Below, in pieces: positions 37,435-45,921 of a stretch of DNA of 64,000 bases (position 1 is the stretch's first letter; each line of letters begins with the position of its first letter). The notes below the pieces were generated by a model. The model was not told the origin of the DNA. It saw only the letters and a program-made list of their open reading frames with translations, and searched no databases. Position numbers and translations under genes: made by a program. This DNA is from Lachnospiraceae bacterium (GTDB taxonomy: Bacteria > Bacillota > Clostridia > Lachnospirales > Lachnospiraceae), in the NCBI GenBank assembly GCA_910575775.1, contig CAJTEY010000011.1, positions 55,691 to 119,690 on the forward strand. Direction: 5' to 3'.

Positions 37435-37461
37435 GCCAGTTTTTATTCTCCATCCCGTGCC

Positions 37462-37570
37462 AGGAATGCTGCCTTTCAGGCATTCTCCTTCGCGAAAAAA
37501 GACTGCCGCGCAGACTTCGCACTTCCTGACATCCCTTCCAATGGCGGAATATCTTCAGGAGTACTTCTTC
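37462..37570. repeat. structured intergenic element, copy C (diverged)
   Basis: It fills the gap between hflC and recQ. The first hairpin, GAATGCT/GGCATTC with an 8-base loop (37464-37485), and the second, CTGC/GCAG with a 3-base loop (37503-37513), match copies A and B in order and loop size. The third hairpin (TCCTGA/TCAGGA, with inner TTCC/GGAA) is different in sequence and the closing stem is shorter (GCGAA/TTCGC). See the copies at 49629 and 54540. Confidence 0.55.
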
Positions 37571-37572
37571 CT

Positions 37573-38628
37573 TTAATATCGTCCGTTAAAAATCTGCGTA
37601 ATAGGAGAATCCTCGTTCAGAATCACCGTTTTATTGTCTCCCACCACGCTCTCCTTCAACGCGTCAAGCGCGCGCACAAAGGAATAAAAGTCCGTCTTCT
37701 CAGGGTCTGCGTATGCGCCCGACAAAATCCGCATGTACTCAGCCTCACCCTCCGCAACGGTAGCCTCCGCCTTCGCTCTCGCGTCGGAGAGCATGATGGA
37801 AACCTCTTTATCCGTCGTATTTTCGATCATTTTCGCCTCGGATTTGCCTTCCGCCGTGTACTGTGCCGCAATATTACCCCGCTCGGAAATCATACGCGTG
37901 TAGACGGCCTGTTTGTTGTCATCCGGCAGATCCAGCTTTTTGACCTCGACTGCCACCAGCTCAATACCGTACTGATCCTCCACATGGTTGATCTGCCCCA
38001 TCACCTCTTCGGTCAGAGAAGTAATCTCAATCACTTCCTCTTTGCCCTCAGACAGATCCAGATCATTCCCGGAAAGCTCCATTCCCTCCTCGTCGACGGT
38101 GATCGTCATTTTGCCGTCCCGGCTTCTGATCACCTCGTCCTGCTTCATGTTTGAAATGGTATTTTTGGTAGCGTTATAGACGATGGCGTCGATACGGCTC
38201 TCCGCATTCTGCACGGAGCAGCTTAAGGTCTGGGCAAACCGCAGCGGATCTGTCACGCGCCAGAGCACATAGCTGTCCACGATCATCGTTTTTTTATCGG
38301 ATGTAATGACGTCCGATGCCGGCAGATCATAAATCAAAAGCTCCTTCGGCACGGTGTCCACGGATTCCACAAAAGGCAGCTTAAAGCTGAGTCCCGGCAC
38401 AGATACTACCCTGTCCACACGGCCAAACTGACGGATCAGTTTAAACTGGTTCTGTTTTGTCACCACCATACAGTTTGCCAGCAAAAAGACGCAGATAACA
38501 ATCAGCAGACCAAATACAACCCCAAATTTCTTTCCGCCTTTTCTGCTTTTCTTTTCCTCTTTCTTTGTCCCGTCGGAACTATATCGTTCAAAATTCTGAA
38601 CATTGGAATTCTGTGTATCATCATACAT
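37573..38628 (-). CDS. hflC: HflC-type SPFH protease modulator
   Basis: A 351-residue SPFH/band-7 protein. A Lys-rich cytoplasmic N-terminus (about 33 residues) precedes one membrane helix (VVFGLLIVICVFLLANCMVV), then the SPFH domain (FGRVDRVVSVPGLSFKLPFVESV, VDSYVLWRVTDPLRFAQTL). The C-terminal helical part has AKAEATVAEGEAEYMRIL and YSFVRALDALKES, as in HflC. With HflK it forms a cage around the membrane protease FtsH and limits its activity. The ribosome-binding site AGGAGG lies within the last codons of hflK. Confidence 0.88.
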   Translation of the reverse strand: MYDDTQNSNVQNFERYSSDGTKKEEKKSRKGGKKFGVVFGLLIVICVFLLANCMVVTKQNQFKLIRQFGRVDRVVSVPGLSFKLPFVESVDTVPKELLIYDLPASDVITSDKKTMIVDSYVLWRVTDPLRFAQTLSCSVQNAESRIDAIVYNATKNTISNMKQDEVIRSRDGKMTITVDEEGMELSGNDLDLSEGKEEVIEITSLTEEVMGQINHVEDQYGIELVAVEVKKLDLPDDNKQAVYTRMISERGNIAAQYTAEGKSEAKMIENTTDKEVSIMLSDARAKAEATVAEGEAEYMRILSGAYADPEKTDFYSFVRALDALKESVVGDNKTVILNEDSPITQIFNGRY

Positions 38629-38631
38629 CTT

Positions 38632-39660
38632 TTATTCCTCCTCCTGCATTTCTTCCGGCTCCTCTTGCAAGGCGCTTTCGTTTCCCTCGATGGAAGACGC
38701 CTCCTGCTTCACAAAGCTGTCAAGCGGCAACATGGTAGTCGTCTTTCCGCCCTCTCCCTCAATCACTACTTTCACATCAGGAAGCACATCCTCTATGGCC
38801 TCATAAAACATCCGCTTCTTCGTCACCTCAGGGTACTTGGCGTACTCCTGATACATGGAATTGAAACGCGCCGCCTGTCCGCTTGCTTCGTTAATCCGCT
38901 CCTGCTTTTTGGCCTCCGCATCCTGTAAAATTTTGTCGGACTCTGCCTCCGCATTGGGGATCTGCTCATTTCTGTATTTGTTGGCGTTGTTTAAGGCAGT
39001 TTCCTTACCCTGCTTGGCTGTCTCCACTTCCTTGAAAGCGTTCTCCACCTCCGCAGTTGGCGGAGTCGCGTCCTGAATCGTGATATTGACGAGCTGAATA
39101 CCAATATCGTAAGTCTCCAGCTTGTCCAGAATCATCTGCTTGATGTTGGACTGGATTTCATTTTTCCCCGTGGTAAGTACACTGTCCACACTGTAAGAGC
39201 CGATGGTAGTCCGTATGCAGTTCTGGGCAATATTTTTTAAAATCAGCGCCGGATTTTCCGATGCATAAAGCGCCTTGACCGGGTCAGTCACTCTGTATTC
39301 TGCATAAAAATCCACATAAATAAAATTATAATCGGACGTAATCATCAGCGCATCTTCAATGGTATCATCCGCCACGCCGTCGGCATCCGTCCCGTCCCGG
39401 TAGCCGATATTGAAACCCTGAATCGTGGTGTTCACCTTAGTCACATTCTGTATAAATGGAACCTTAAAATGCAGGCCCGGCGTGGTAACCGCCTTGGGCG
39501 AGCCAAAGGTGCAGACCACAGCCTGTTCCTCCTCCTGAATCGAATAATAGGAATTTCCGGCCAGTACGGCGAGTACACAGACCGCCAGCACGATCTTTGC
39601 TGCCGTCAGACTCTTCCCGCCCGGAATGCCGATTTTTTTCTCTCTGTTTTTTCCAAACAT
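38632..39660 (-). CDS. hflK: HflK-type SPFH protease modulator
   Basis: A 342-residue SPFH protein with one N-terminal membrane helix (AAKIVLAVCVLAVLAGNSYYSI). The SPFH domain follows (EEEQAVVCTFGSPKAVTTPGLHFKVPFIQNV, YVDFYAEYRVTDPVKAL). A coiled-coil region has ALNNANKYRNEQIPNAEAES and AEAKKQERINEASGQAARF, as in HflK. An acidic Glu-rich tail ends the protein. It is first in the hflK-hflC pair, with only three bases between them. Upstream is a 321-base divergent region full of hairpins. Confidence 0.9.
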   Translation of the reverse strand: MFGKNREKKIGIPGGKSLTAAKIVLAVCVLAVLAGNSYYSIQEEEQAVVCTFGSPKAVTTPGLHFKVPFIQNVTKVNTTIQGFNIGYRDGTDADGVADDTIEDALMITSDYNFIYVDFYAEYRVTDPVKALYASENPALILKNIAQNCIRTTIGSYSVDSVLTTGKNEIQSNIKQMILDKLETYDIGIQLVNITIQDATPPTAEVENAFKEVETAKQGKETALNNANKYRNEQIPNAEAESDKILQDAEAKKQERINEASGQAARFNSMYQEYAKYPEVTKKRMFYEAIEDVLPDVKVVIEGEGGKTTTMLPLDSFVKQEASSIEGNESALQEEPEEMQEEE

Positions 39661-39720
39661 ATACCTACCTTAGCCTTTCTGCCGCTTATGCACAGACATA
39701 CGCTACGCGCTTTTTTACCC

Positions 39721-39842
39721 TGCGTTGCACTCGCAAACACGCGCTCCGCGCTCTCTTGTCCGACTTCGTCGGACGGTTACCTTTGAACTGCGTTTCACTC
39801 GCAAACCCGCGCTCCGCGCTTCTTGTCCGACTTCGTCGGACG
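39721..39842. repeat. tandem hairpin repeat, two units with a 68-bp period
   Basis: Two nearly identical units of about 54 bp begin at 39721 and 39789. Each holds three small palindromes in order: TGCG..CGCA, CGCGCTCCGCG, and GTCCGACTTCGTCGGAC (7-bp stem, 3-base loop). A further degenerate trace (CCGCTCCGCGTCGCTTG) follows at about 39874. Confidence 0.8.
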
Positions 39843-39858
39843 TTTGCTCGTTACCGAT

Positions 39859-39903
39859 GCAAGAAAAACAAATGCCGCTCCGCGTCGCTTGTTTTTCTTT
39901 TGC
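39859..39903. repeat. long A/T-rich hairpin
   Basis: GCAAGAAAAACAA pairs with TTGTTTTTCTTTTGC over 13 bp with a two-base bulge; the loop carries the CCGCTCCGCG trace. On either strand it looks like a terminator or processing hairpin between two divergent genes. Confidence 0.6.
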
Positions 39904-39981
39904 ATCTGGTATATTATATCATGTTAGGAAGAAATAAATATGAAAACTTTAGAAAATATTTTTTGAGGAAAGGCGGCTTTT

Positions 39982-40719
39982 ATGAGAATCATCTTTATCA
40001 GACACGGAGACCCCGATTATGTGAATGACTCCCTGACAGAAAAAGGCATCCGGGAAGCGGAGCTTCTGGCGAAGCGGGTGGCAAAGTGGGACAATATTAC
40101 GCAATTTTACTGCTCTCCCCTGGGACGGGCAAAAAAAACCGCTTCCTACTCTCTGGAAGCAGTCGGCCGCGAAGCGGTTACCTTTGACTGGATGAAGGAA
40201 TTTGCTTATTTTATTGACGATCCTGTGACGGGACGGCACGGCGTGCCGTGGGATCTCATGCCTGCGTACTGGACGGAAATTCCCGAAATGTATGACAGGG
40301 ACGGTTGGCACACCACAGAACTTTACCGTTCCAACGAAACAATCCTGCCAGCTTACCAAGAAGTCTGCGACGGACTGGACAGTCTTCTGTCCTCCTATGG
40401 CTATACCAGACATAACAACTACTATCACACAAATACCATGAAAAAAGACAGCGGCACAGAGACAGAAGACACCATCGTTATCTTCTGCCATCTGGGCGTC
40501 ACCTGTATGATGCTGAGTCACCTTCTGAACATTTCGCCGGTTCTTCTTCTGCACGGCTTCTTCCTTGCTCCCACCTCGGTCACTGTCGTGGCAAGTGAGG
40601 AACGGATGGAAAACGACGCCATTTTCCGTGTGCAGGTGATGGGTGACGTGACCCATCTACTCACCGGCGGGGAGCCTGTTTCCAAAGCCGGGTATTTTAC
40701 CGATCCTTTTCAAGGCTAA
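39982..40719 (+). CDS. histidine phosphatase family protein
   Basis: A 245-residue phosphoglycerate-mutase-like phosphatase. The phosphohistidine motif is in IIFIRHGDPDYVND; the second conserved Arg lies in FYCSPLGRAKKTA; the late catalytic His is in IVIFCHLGVTCMML. The acidic proton donor is probably in WMKEFAY. The substrate is unknown. Start ATG 39982 is preceded by AAAGGCGG. It is the only plus-strand gene in this neighbourhood and converges on the DUF1189 gene, leaving a 16-base gap. Confidence 0.9.
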   Translation: MRIIFIRHGDPDYVNDSLTEKGIREAELLAKRVAKWDNITQFYCSPLGRAKKTASYSLEAVGREAVTFDWMKEFAYFIDDPVTGRHGVPWDLMPAYWTEIPEMYDRDGWHTTELYRSNETILPAYQEVCDGLDSLLSSYGYTRHNNYYHTNTMKKDSGTETEDTIVIFCHLGVTCMMLSHLLNISPVLLLHGFFLAPTSVTVVASEERMENDAIFRVQVMGDVTHLLTGGEPVSKAGYFTDPFQG

Positions 40720-40735
40720 CCCGGAGCGAAAGGTT

Positions 40736-41695
40736 CTACCACCCCTGTCCCATCGTCATGGGCGCAGGGGTCGGACGGTTGTCCGGCAGCTTCGCTATCG
40801 CAAAACCCATGAATACGGTCGTAATGGCAACCCGGAAAAGAAACGGCACAGAAAGATCGACCAAAGGTATCAGATCAAGAACTGTCGCCACCGCAAACAT
40901 CAGCACTTTCGCGTATACAGCCGTTCGGAACAGCGCTTCTCCCGGTACCTGTTTCTTCAGAACAGAAGCAATAAGCATTGCAAACAGCAGATAAACTGCC
41001 GCACACAGGAAATACCAGAGAACTCTCCACAAAAAGTAAACAATATATGCCACACACAGAAAAACCATGATAAATGGCATCAGTTTGGTAGCAATCCACT
41101 CTCTGCTGATTTCGAAGCTGTCCCCTAAATCGCTGAAATCAAGCTGTTGGTACTCCCAATTCTGCATGATTGAAAGTCTGTCCCGTCCCACCAGCAAAAT
41201 ATCCTTATACCCTTCATCTGCCATCATCGCTGCATCCTCATAGGAAAAGCTGTCGATCTCATCCGTAATGTATACAAATACATTTCCCTCATCAAACAAA
41301 AACTCTTCCCCCATATGCAACTGGCCACCTGTCAGTTCGAAGTCCGGCAGCTCTTCCGCCAGTTCTTTCATATTTATGGATGAAAATGCTGCCATGGTTG
41401 AAGCAAACGAAAGCAGCGTTGCCGCCAACACCAGAAGCGTCACGAACCCGATCATGCTTCCGGTCTTCACCCTCGTCAGCCGTTCATACAAAGGCGGCAC
41501 AAAAGAAAAGGCAAACTGCTGAAAAATATTGGGCGCTTTCTGTGGTTCAAAATTGCCGCCGCTACTGTAATTTCCCTGCTGATATAGATTTCCCTGCTGA
41601 CTGTAATTTCCCTGCTGGTAAAAATTCCCTTGTTGATAATAATTTCCCTGTTGATTAGGGTCTGAACCCGGCTGCTGATTAAATTGATTGTCCAT
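40736..41695 (-). CDS. DUF1189 family membrane protein with Gln-Gly-Asn repeats
   Basis: A 319-residue membrane protein. The first 50 residues are a low-complexity Gln/Asn/Tyr/Gly tract made of NYYQQG-like six-residue units. Then come about five membrane segments (MIGFVTLLVLAATLLSFAS; MPFIMVFLCVAYIVYFLW; YLLFAMLIASVL; VLMFAVATVLDLIPLVDL) with an extracytoplasmic domain of about 100 residues between the first two. This is the DUF1189 layout; some family members relate to maltodextrin transport genes, but function is not established. Spacing to trpS upstream is 51 bases in the same direction. Confidence 0.8.
   Translation of the reverse strand: MDNQFNQQPGSDPNQQGNYYQQGNFYQQGNYSQQGNLYQQGNYSSGGNFEPQKAPNIFQQFAFSFVPPLYERLTRVKTGSMIGFVTLLVLAATLLSFASTMAAFSSINMKELAEELPDFELTGGQLHMGEEFLFDEGNVFVYITDEIDSFSYEDAAMMADEGYKDILLVGRDRLSIMQNWEYQQLDFSDLGDSFEISREWIATKLMPFIMVFLCVAYIVYFLWRVLWYFLCAAVYLLFAMLIASVLKKQVPGEALFRTAVYAKVLMFAVATVLDLIPLVDLSVPFLFRVAITTVFMGFAIAKLPDNRPTPAPMTMGQGW
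41568..41657 (-). repeat. 18-bp coding tandem repeat
   Basis: Five or so degenerate 18-bp units encode Y(Y/S)QQGN-type hexapeptides at the N-terminus of the DUF1189 protein. They are likely to change copy number by slippage. Confidence 0.8.
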
Positions 41696-41746
41696 ATCTT
41701 CCCTTCCGGCCCTCTTAGCCTGTCAGTTTTGTTTTCGCCTTTTCTG

Positions 41747-42757
41747 TCAGCGGATCTTCTCAGGAAACCCCACCTTCTTCTGCACCTTACGCAAGGTTTT
41801 TCCCGCAAAGTACGCCGCCTTCTCCCCGTTTTCTTTGATCACCTTGTCGATGTAATCCTTGTTCTTTCCGAGTTCTTCATATCTCTCCTGCAAAGGTTTT
41901 AAGACAGCCACCACAGCTTCCCCTACGGCCATCTTGAAATCACCGTAGCCCTTGCCGTCAAACTCTCTCTCTGTCTCCTCCGGCGTCTTTCCCGTGCATG
42001 CACAATAAATGTCGATCAGATTACGGATACCCGGCTGCTCCTCACTGTATCGCACACAGCCTTCCGAATCTGTCACCGCACGTTTGAATTTGCGGACAAT
42101 CGTGTCCGGGTCATCCATCAGATAAATGCTGGCATTCGGATTTTCATCCGACTTGGACATCTTTTTCTCCGGGTTCTGGAGACTTCTGATCTTAGCCCCC
42201 GCTTTCCCGATATAAGGCTCAGGAATTGTAAACACATCTCCGTAAACCGCATTAAACCGCTGCGCGATATCTCTGGTAATTTCCAAGTGCTGTAACTGAT
42301 CCTTGCCCACAGGCACCACATCCGCCTGATAGAGCAGAATATCCGCCGCCATAAGCACAGGATAAGTAAAAAGTCCCGCGTTGATATTATCCGCATGCTT
42401 CGCTGCCTTATCCTTAAACTGGGTCATACGGTTTAATTCACCCATATAAGTAAAACAGTTTAGTATCCAGGCAAGCTCCGCGTGTCCCGACACATGGGAC
42501 TGATAATAAAGACAGTTTCTTTCGGGATCAATCCCAGCCGCGATATAGAGCGTCAAGAGGTTTCTCGCCCGCTTTCTGAGTTCCGCCGGATCCTGCCTTA
42601 CGGTAATCGAATGCAGATCCACCACCGAATAGAAACACTGATATTCATCACAGAGCGTCACCCAGTTTTTCAACGCCCCCAGATAATTTCCAAGCGTCAG
42701 ATTCCCGGTCGCCTGCATACCGCTGAATAGAACCTTATCTCCATTTAACATAATCAT
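41747..42757 (-). CDS. trpS: tryptophan-tRNA ligase
   Basis: A 336-residue class I synthetase that charges tRNA-Trp. The HIGH-type motif is in SGMQATGNLTLGNYLGA, and the KMSKS loop in EKKMSKSDENP. Other signatures are LYIAAGIDPER, MTQFKDKAAKH, YPVLMAADILLYQADVVPVG and DQLQHLEITRDIA. The frame is open to 42862, but that would start upstream of the promoter, so ATG 42757 or 42751 is the start; GGGAGG lies just before both. I find no T-box leader (no GGTACCGCG-type sequence) in the short leader. Confidence 0.96.
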   Translation of the reverse strand: MIMLNGDKVLFSGMQATGNLTLGNYLGALKNWVTLCDEYQCFYSVVDLHSITVRQDPAELRKRARNLLTLYIAAGIDPERNCLYYQSHVSGHAELAWILNCFTYMGELNRMTQFKDKAAKHADNINAGLFTYPVLMAADILLYQADVVPVGKDQLQHLEITRDIAQRFNAVYGDVFTIPEPYIGKAGAKIRSLQNPEKKMSKSDENPNASIYLMDDPDTIVRKFKRAVTDSEGCVRYSEEQPGIRNLIDIYCACTGKTPEETEREFDGKGYGDFKMAVGEAVVAVLKPLQERYEELGKNKDYIDKVIKENGEKAAYFAGKTLRKVQKKVGFPEKIR

Positions 42758-42776
42758 TTTCCTCCCATACTTAAAT

Positions 42777-42805
42777 AATATATCACCGCCCTCTGCTTCC
42801 GTCAA
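42777..42805 (-). promoter_or_regulatory. sigma-A promoter of trpS
   Basis: Minus strand: TTGACG, 17 bases, TATATT, 5/6 matches in each hexamer. Transcription would start about 15 bases before the trpS start codon, which leaves no room for a riboswitch. Confidence 0.8.
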
Positions 42806-42913
42806 GAAAACGGTTGGTGTGTCAGCGCTTATCGCGTCTTCTGGCTCTGTTGATGCGTGCAAAAGAAAAGGACCGCTGACGCGATCCCTTCCGAGTTTCT
42901 ACAGGTTTTACTT

Positions 42914-43153
42914 TCAGTTACATTCATTCTCACAGCCACAGGTAGCGCCGTTGCCGCTGAAAGGTCTCTGGTCGAAGCGGGGTTCAAAACGGGAATCCTC
43001 GCAAGGGCAGGGTTCCGGCTCCGGTCTGCCGCAGGGTGGCTCCGGCCTTGCACAAGGCGATTTCGGTCTTGCGGGTTCCTCACAGCCACAGCCGCTTCGG
43101 CCATTGTTCCCGCCGCAGAAAAGTAACAGAAGTATAAGCCAGCAACAATTCAT
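42914..43153 (-). CDS. small Cys/Pro/Glu-rich protein
   Basis: A 79-residue protein. A short hydrophobic N-terminus (MNCCWLILLLLFCGG) precedes a Cys-, Pro-, Arg- and Glu-rich part with EPPCGRPEPEPCPCED and a final ATCGCENECN; eleven cysteines in all. AAAGGAG lies 10 bases before the ATG. The composition recalls small spore-coat or surface peptides, and CATAGGATA upstream (minus strand) resembles a sporulation sigma-K -10 box, though the spacing to a -35 is poor. I do not know a named family. It lies 56 bases after the DUF5662 gene in the same direction. Confidence 0.6.
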   Translation of the reverse strand: MNCCWLILLLLFCGGNNGRSGCGCEEPARPKSPCARPEPPCGRPEPEPCPCEDSRFEPRFDQRPFSGNGATCGCENECN

Positions 43154-43209
43154 AATGTTTCATCTCCTTTTTCTCTCATACCATATCCTATGCGAGAAAA
43201 AAAGGGTGG

Positions 43210-43746
43210 TTACTTCTTTAAAATTTTTTTGCGGATATAGCGGAAGGTTTTTTCCTCCCCCTGCTCGGCCAGCATATGAAGCAGAAATTCCAATAGACGC
43301 TTCGTCCTTTTATGAAGCGGAGGCGGCGTCTTGGAAGACTCATAGTAGGCCAGCGGATCCTGGTCTTTGTACGCGTCCCCGTGGTAAACCTTGCAGGCCG
43401 CAACCCGGTCCATAAACATCTCAGCCACATAACGCACAGGCATCGGCGCTGGCGCCATTCCTCCCTCAATCTCTTTCGAGCTGTAATCAATCCAGTACTC
43501 ATAATGGTGCTTGTTGCGTCCCTTATGGTGGAGCCATGCGGAAGAATAACCGATATCTTCCCGTTCCGCGTTGTTGGGGCTTCTGTCTCCCTGGTAATAT
43601 TTCGCACCCACCATGAACTCTGTCGGGCTGTATTTTGACAGATCATGAAGGAGTCCCTGTCTGTAAAGCCCCACACGAAAACACCCTTCCATAACCAGAA
43701 TTTTATGATGTGTGATTGTCTTAAAATGTTCCCATGCCTTATTCAT
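43210..43746 (-). CDS. DUF5662 family protein
   Basis: A 178-residue soluble protein. The His/Asp pattern HFKTITHHKILV, GLLHDLSKYSPTEF and AWLHHKGRNKHHYEYW resembles a metal-binding HD-like active site, so a phosphohydrolase-type activity is plausible but unproven. It is followed by RYVAEMFMDRVAACKVY and a basic C-terminus. The start overlaps the stop of the GH13-like gene by one base (TAATG), so the two are translationally coupled. Confidence 0.85.
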   Translation of the reverse strand: MNKAWEHFKTITHHKILVMEGCFRVGLYRQGLLHDLSKYSPTEFMVGAKYYQGDRSPNNAEREDIGYSSAWLHHKGRNKHHYEYWIDYSSKEIEGGMAPAPMPVRYVAEMFMDRVAACKVYHGDAYKDQDPLAYYESSKTPPPLHKRTKRLLEFLLHMLAEQGEEKTFRYIRKKILKK

Positions 43747-45677
43747 TACCCCTGCTCATCCCCTCTATTCTTTTTACTCTTTTTCCGGCTATTTTTTTCT
43801 GTCTCCACAGGCACATCCTTCGTTGCGCACAGCACAATCGTGCGGCCTGGCACACAGATTTCCTGTGAGGAAGCTGCCGTCTCCTCTATCTCAGGTATCT
43901 CCTTTCCCGTAGAAGCCGCATATGTCCACAGCTTACCCTTCGGAAGTTTCGGCAGTCCCAGATAGGCTGCCTGCCAGTGCATATTAACCGCAATATAGAA
44001 AAAGCGTTCATTCTCCTGTCCGTCTTCCCCCGCATAGAATCCGCAATACATGATTCCCATACACCGGCTGGCCGAACTGGTATCTGGCCTCCACGCCTCT
44101 CTCCCGTGAAAAGAAATATCCGGAAAGCCGCAGGAGAGAGTGTCTATTCTTCGAAGAGGCGTCCTGCCGTGCAGAATACGGTGCTCCTTGCGCATATCGA
44201 TCATAAACTTCGTATAGGCAAGAAGTTCCTTTCCTGTCTCCGTATGGTTCCACTTGATCCATGCCGTATCGTTATCCTGACAATAAGGGTTATTATTTCC
44301 TCCCTGCGTATTTGCAAATTCATCTCCGCTGTAAAGAAGCGGCGTCCCCTGTGACATCAAGAGAATCGTAACCGCGTTTTTCATCTGCCGGAGGCGGAGC
44401 TCCTGAATGCTTTTCTTTCGGCTCTTTCCCTCCACCCCGCAGTTCCAGCTGCAATTATAATCCACACCGTCCTGATTGTTTTCCCCGTTTTCTTCGTTAT
44501 GCTTGCGGTCATAGGACACCAGATCAACCAGACGGAATCCGTCCCAGCGGGCAATACTGTTGACCACACCGACCTCGTCTTTGCTTTCGCGCAGATGAAA
44601 CAGAAACGAATTGATCATGTTATCGTCACCCTTGATAAACCGTCGCATATCATACAAAAAACCGTCGCTTAAGAATCCCTGATTGCGCTTCTTTGCGTTT
44701 CCCGCACAGGCACAGCAGTCTCCCGTAAGCAGCATCGTCTCTGAAAGCAGCGGCTCCCCCGCTATCAGATTCATGGGCAGCACCGCACTCATCAGATGAA
44801 AACCGTCGATGTGGTACTCCAGCACCCAGTATTTCAAGATATCCAGAATCTCTACCGCTCGTATCTCCGGCGGAAAATAGAACTGCATCGCCACGCCGAT
44901 ACCAGCCCTGTGAAAAGCCCGCACCATGTCTTTAAACTCTCCCGCCGCATCCTTACTGTGGGCGTAGGCGCTCTTCGGCACATAATAAAGTCCCGGCTGA
45001 TATCCCCAATAATTGACGCGCGGTTTTTTCTTTTCCTTCTCCTCATCAGAAGGCAGCTCCTGCTTGTAGGAAAGAATCGCCTGCTCCATTGTCTGCGCCG
45101 TGTTTTCCGGCATAATCTCGTCGAACTCATAACAGGGCATGAGAAGTGCCATATTAATGCCGAGTTCCTGCATATACGGAATTTTCTCCTCCACACCCGC
45201 GTAGGTGCCCTTCCATTTCACGCCGGACGAACGATGTCTGGTAAACCCTCTCACATGAAGGGCATAAAGAAGCATCTCCTCAAAGGGAATGTGCATATTC
45301 TTGTCATCCGCCCAATCGTACGCCCCAGAATCAGGCTGACACCGGGGCAGATCTGATTTCGGCATACCATATCCGTAAGGATTGCAGACCCGTTTGCAGA
45401 AAGGATCCTGATATACCTCTTCCCCTCTGTAAAAAAGATAACTGCATGTCCTGTCATGATAGCCTGAAAGCAGCATGGAATAAACCGCTCCCACCCGGAC
45501 ATTTTCCGGAAACGGAATACGCACGCCATCTCGGTGTCTTCTGTCATAGAGAAGAATTCCCGCCTCCCCGACACCTTCGCACACCGCCGAAATACGCAGT
45601 CCCTCTTCCTCAAAGGATACGCCAAGCGGATAGATTTGCGTCCTGTCCACACTTTTTATACGAAATGTTTTCTGCAT
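43746..45677 (-). CDS. GH13/glycogen-debranching-like protein, probable pseudoenzyme
   Basis: A 643-residue protein with the GlgX/isoamylase layout: N-terminal beta domain with CNPYGYGMPKSDLPR, the TIM barrel (HVRGFTRHRSSGVKWKGTYAG, NYWGYQPGLYYVPKSAYA), and QGTPLLYSGDEFANTQGGNNNPYCQDN. The catalytic regions are altered. Region I (DVVYNHT in active enzymes) reads MQFYFPP. Region II (DGFRFD) reads DGFHLM, so Arg and the nucleophile Asp are lost. Region III lacks the acid Glu (LLTGDC). Only the region IV Asp remains (ARWDGFRL). It may bind alpha-glucans without cutting them. ATG 45677 has GGAGG five bases upstream. It is coupled to DUF5662. Confidence 0.82.
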   Translation of the reverse strand: MQKTFRIKSVDRTQIYPLGVSFEEEGLRISAVCEGVGEAGILLYDRRHRDGVRIPFPENVRVGAVYSMLLSGYHDRTCSYLFYRGEEVYQDPFCKRVCNPYGYGMPKSDLPRCQPDSGAYDWADDKNMHIPFEEMLLYALHVRGFTRHRSSGVKWKGTYAGVEEKIPYMQELGINMALLMPCYEFDEIMPENTAQTMEQAILSYKQELPSDEEKEKKKPRVNYWGYQPGLYYVPKSAYAHSKDAAGEFKDMVRAFHRAGIGVAMQFYFPPEIRAVEILDILKYWVLEYHIDGFHLMSAVLPMNLIAGEPLLSETMLLTGDCCACAGNAKKRNQGFLSDGFLYDMRRFIKGDDNMINSFLFHLRESKDEVGVVNSIARWDGFRLVDLVSYDRKHNEENGENNQDGVDYNCSWNCGVEGKSRKKSIQELRLRQMKNAVTILLMSQGTPLLYSGDEFANTQGGNNNPYCQDNDTAWIKWNHTETGKELLAYTKFMIDMRKEHRILHGRTPLRRIDTLSCGFPDISFHGREAWRPDTSSASRCMGIMYCGFYAGEDGQENERFFYIAVNMHWQAAYLGLPKLPKGKLWTYAASTGKEIPEIEETAASSQEICVPGRTIVLCATKDVPVETEKNSRKKSKKNRGDEQG

Positions 45678-45811
45678 CAAAGCCTCCGTTCAATCAAGCC
45701 TATTTCCCGTTATACCGCTCTTTCGGGAATCAAAATTCAAGTCATTCTATATTATACATAATAGAAGAAGGCTTTTCAATCTAATTCAACGGTTTACCGA
45801 ACAATTTATCA

Positions 45812-45840
45812 TTGCCTAAGACGCCGATCTATATTATGAT
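45812..45840 (+). promoter_or_regulatory. sigma-A promoter of the DUF1292 gene
   Basis: Plus strand: TTGCCT, 17 bases, TATGAT. The leader is about 75 bases and includes a small hairpin, GCATGT/ACATGC, near 45880. Confidence 0.7.
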
Positions 45841-45921
45841 TGGTATAAAGAGCAATGCACAGACATTGGAACCCGGCATGTCTTTTCGAACATGCACTGC
45901 TAAACCGCACGGAGGGAAATT

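Larger units (their letters stand above)
39661..39981. other. divergent intergenic region packed with hairpins
   Basis: 321 bases between hflK (minus) and a histidine phosphatase gene (plus) with no credible gene. It contains a tandem GC-rich hairpin repeat (39721-39842) and an A/T-rich hairpin (39859-39903). An AT-rich stretch with TATATT near 39910 could be the phosphatase promoter, but I find no convincing -35. Confidence 0.6.

Noticed and set aside
42758..42913. T-box riboswitch upstream of trpS
   Set aside because: No GGTACCGCG-type antiterminator sequence, and the promoter lies too close to the start codon.
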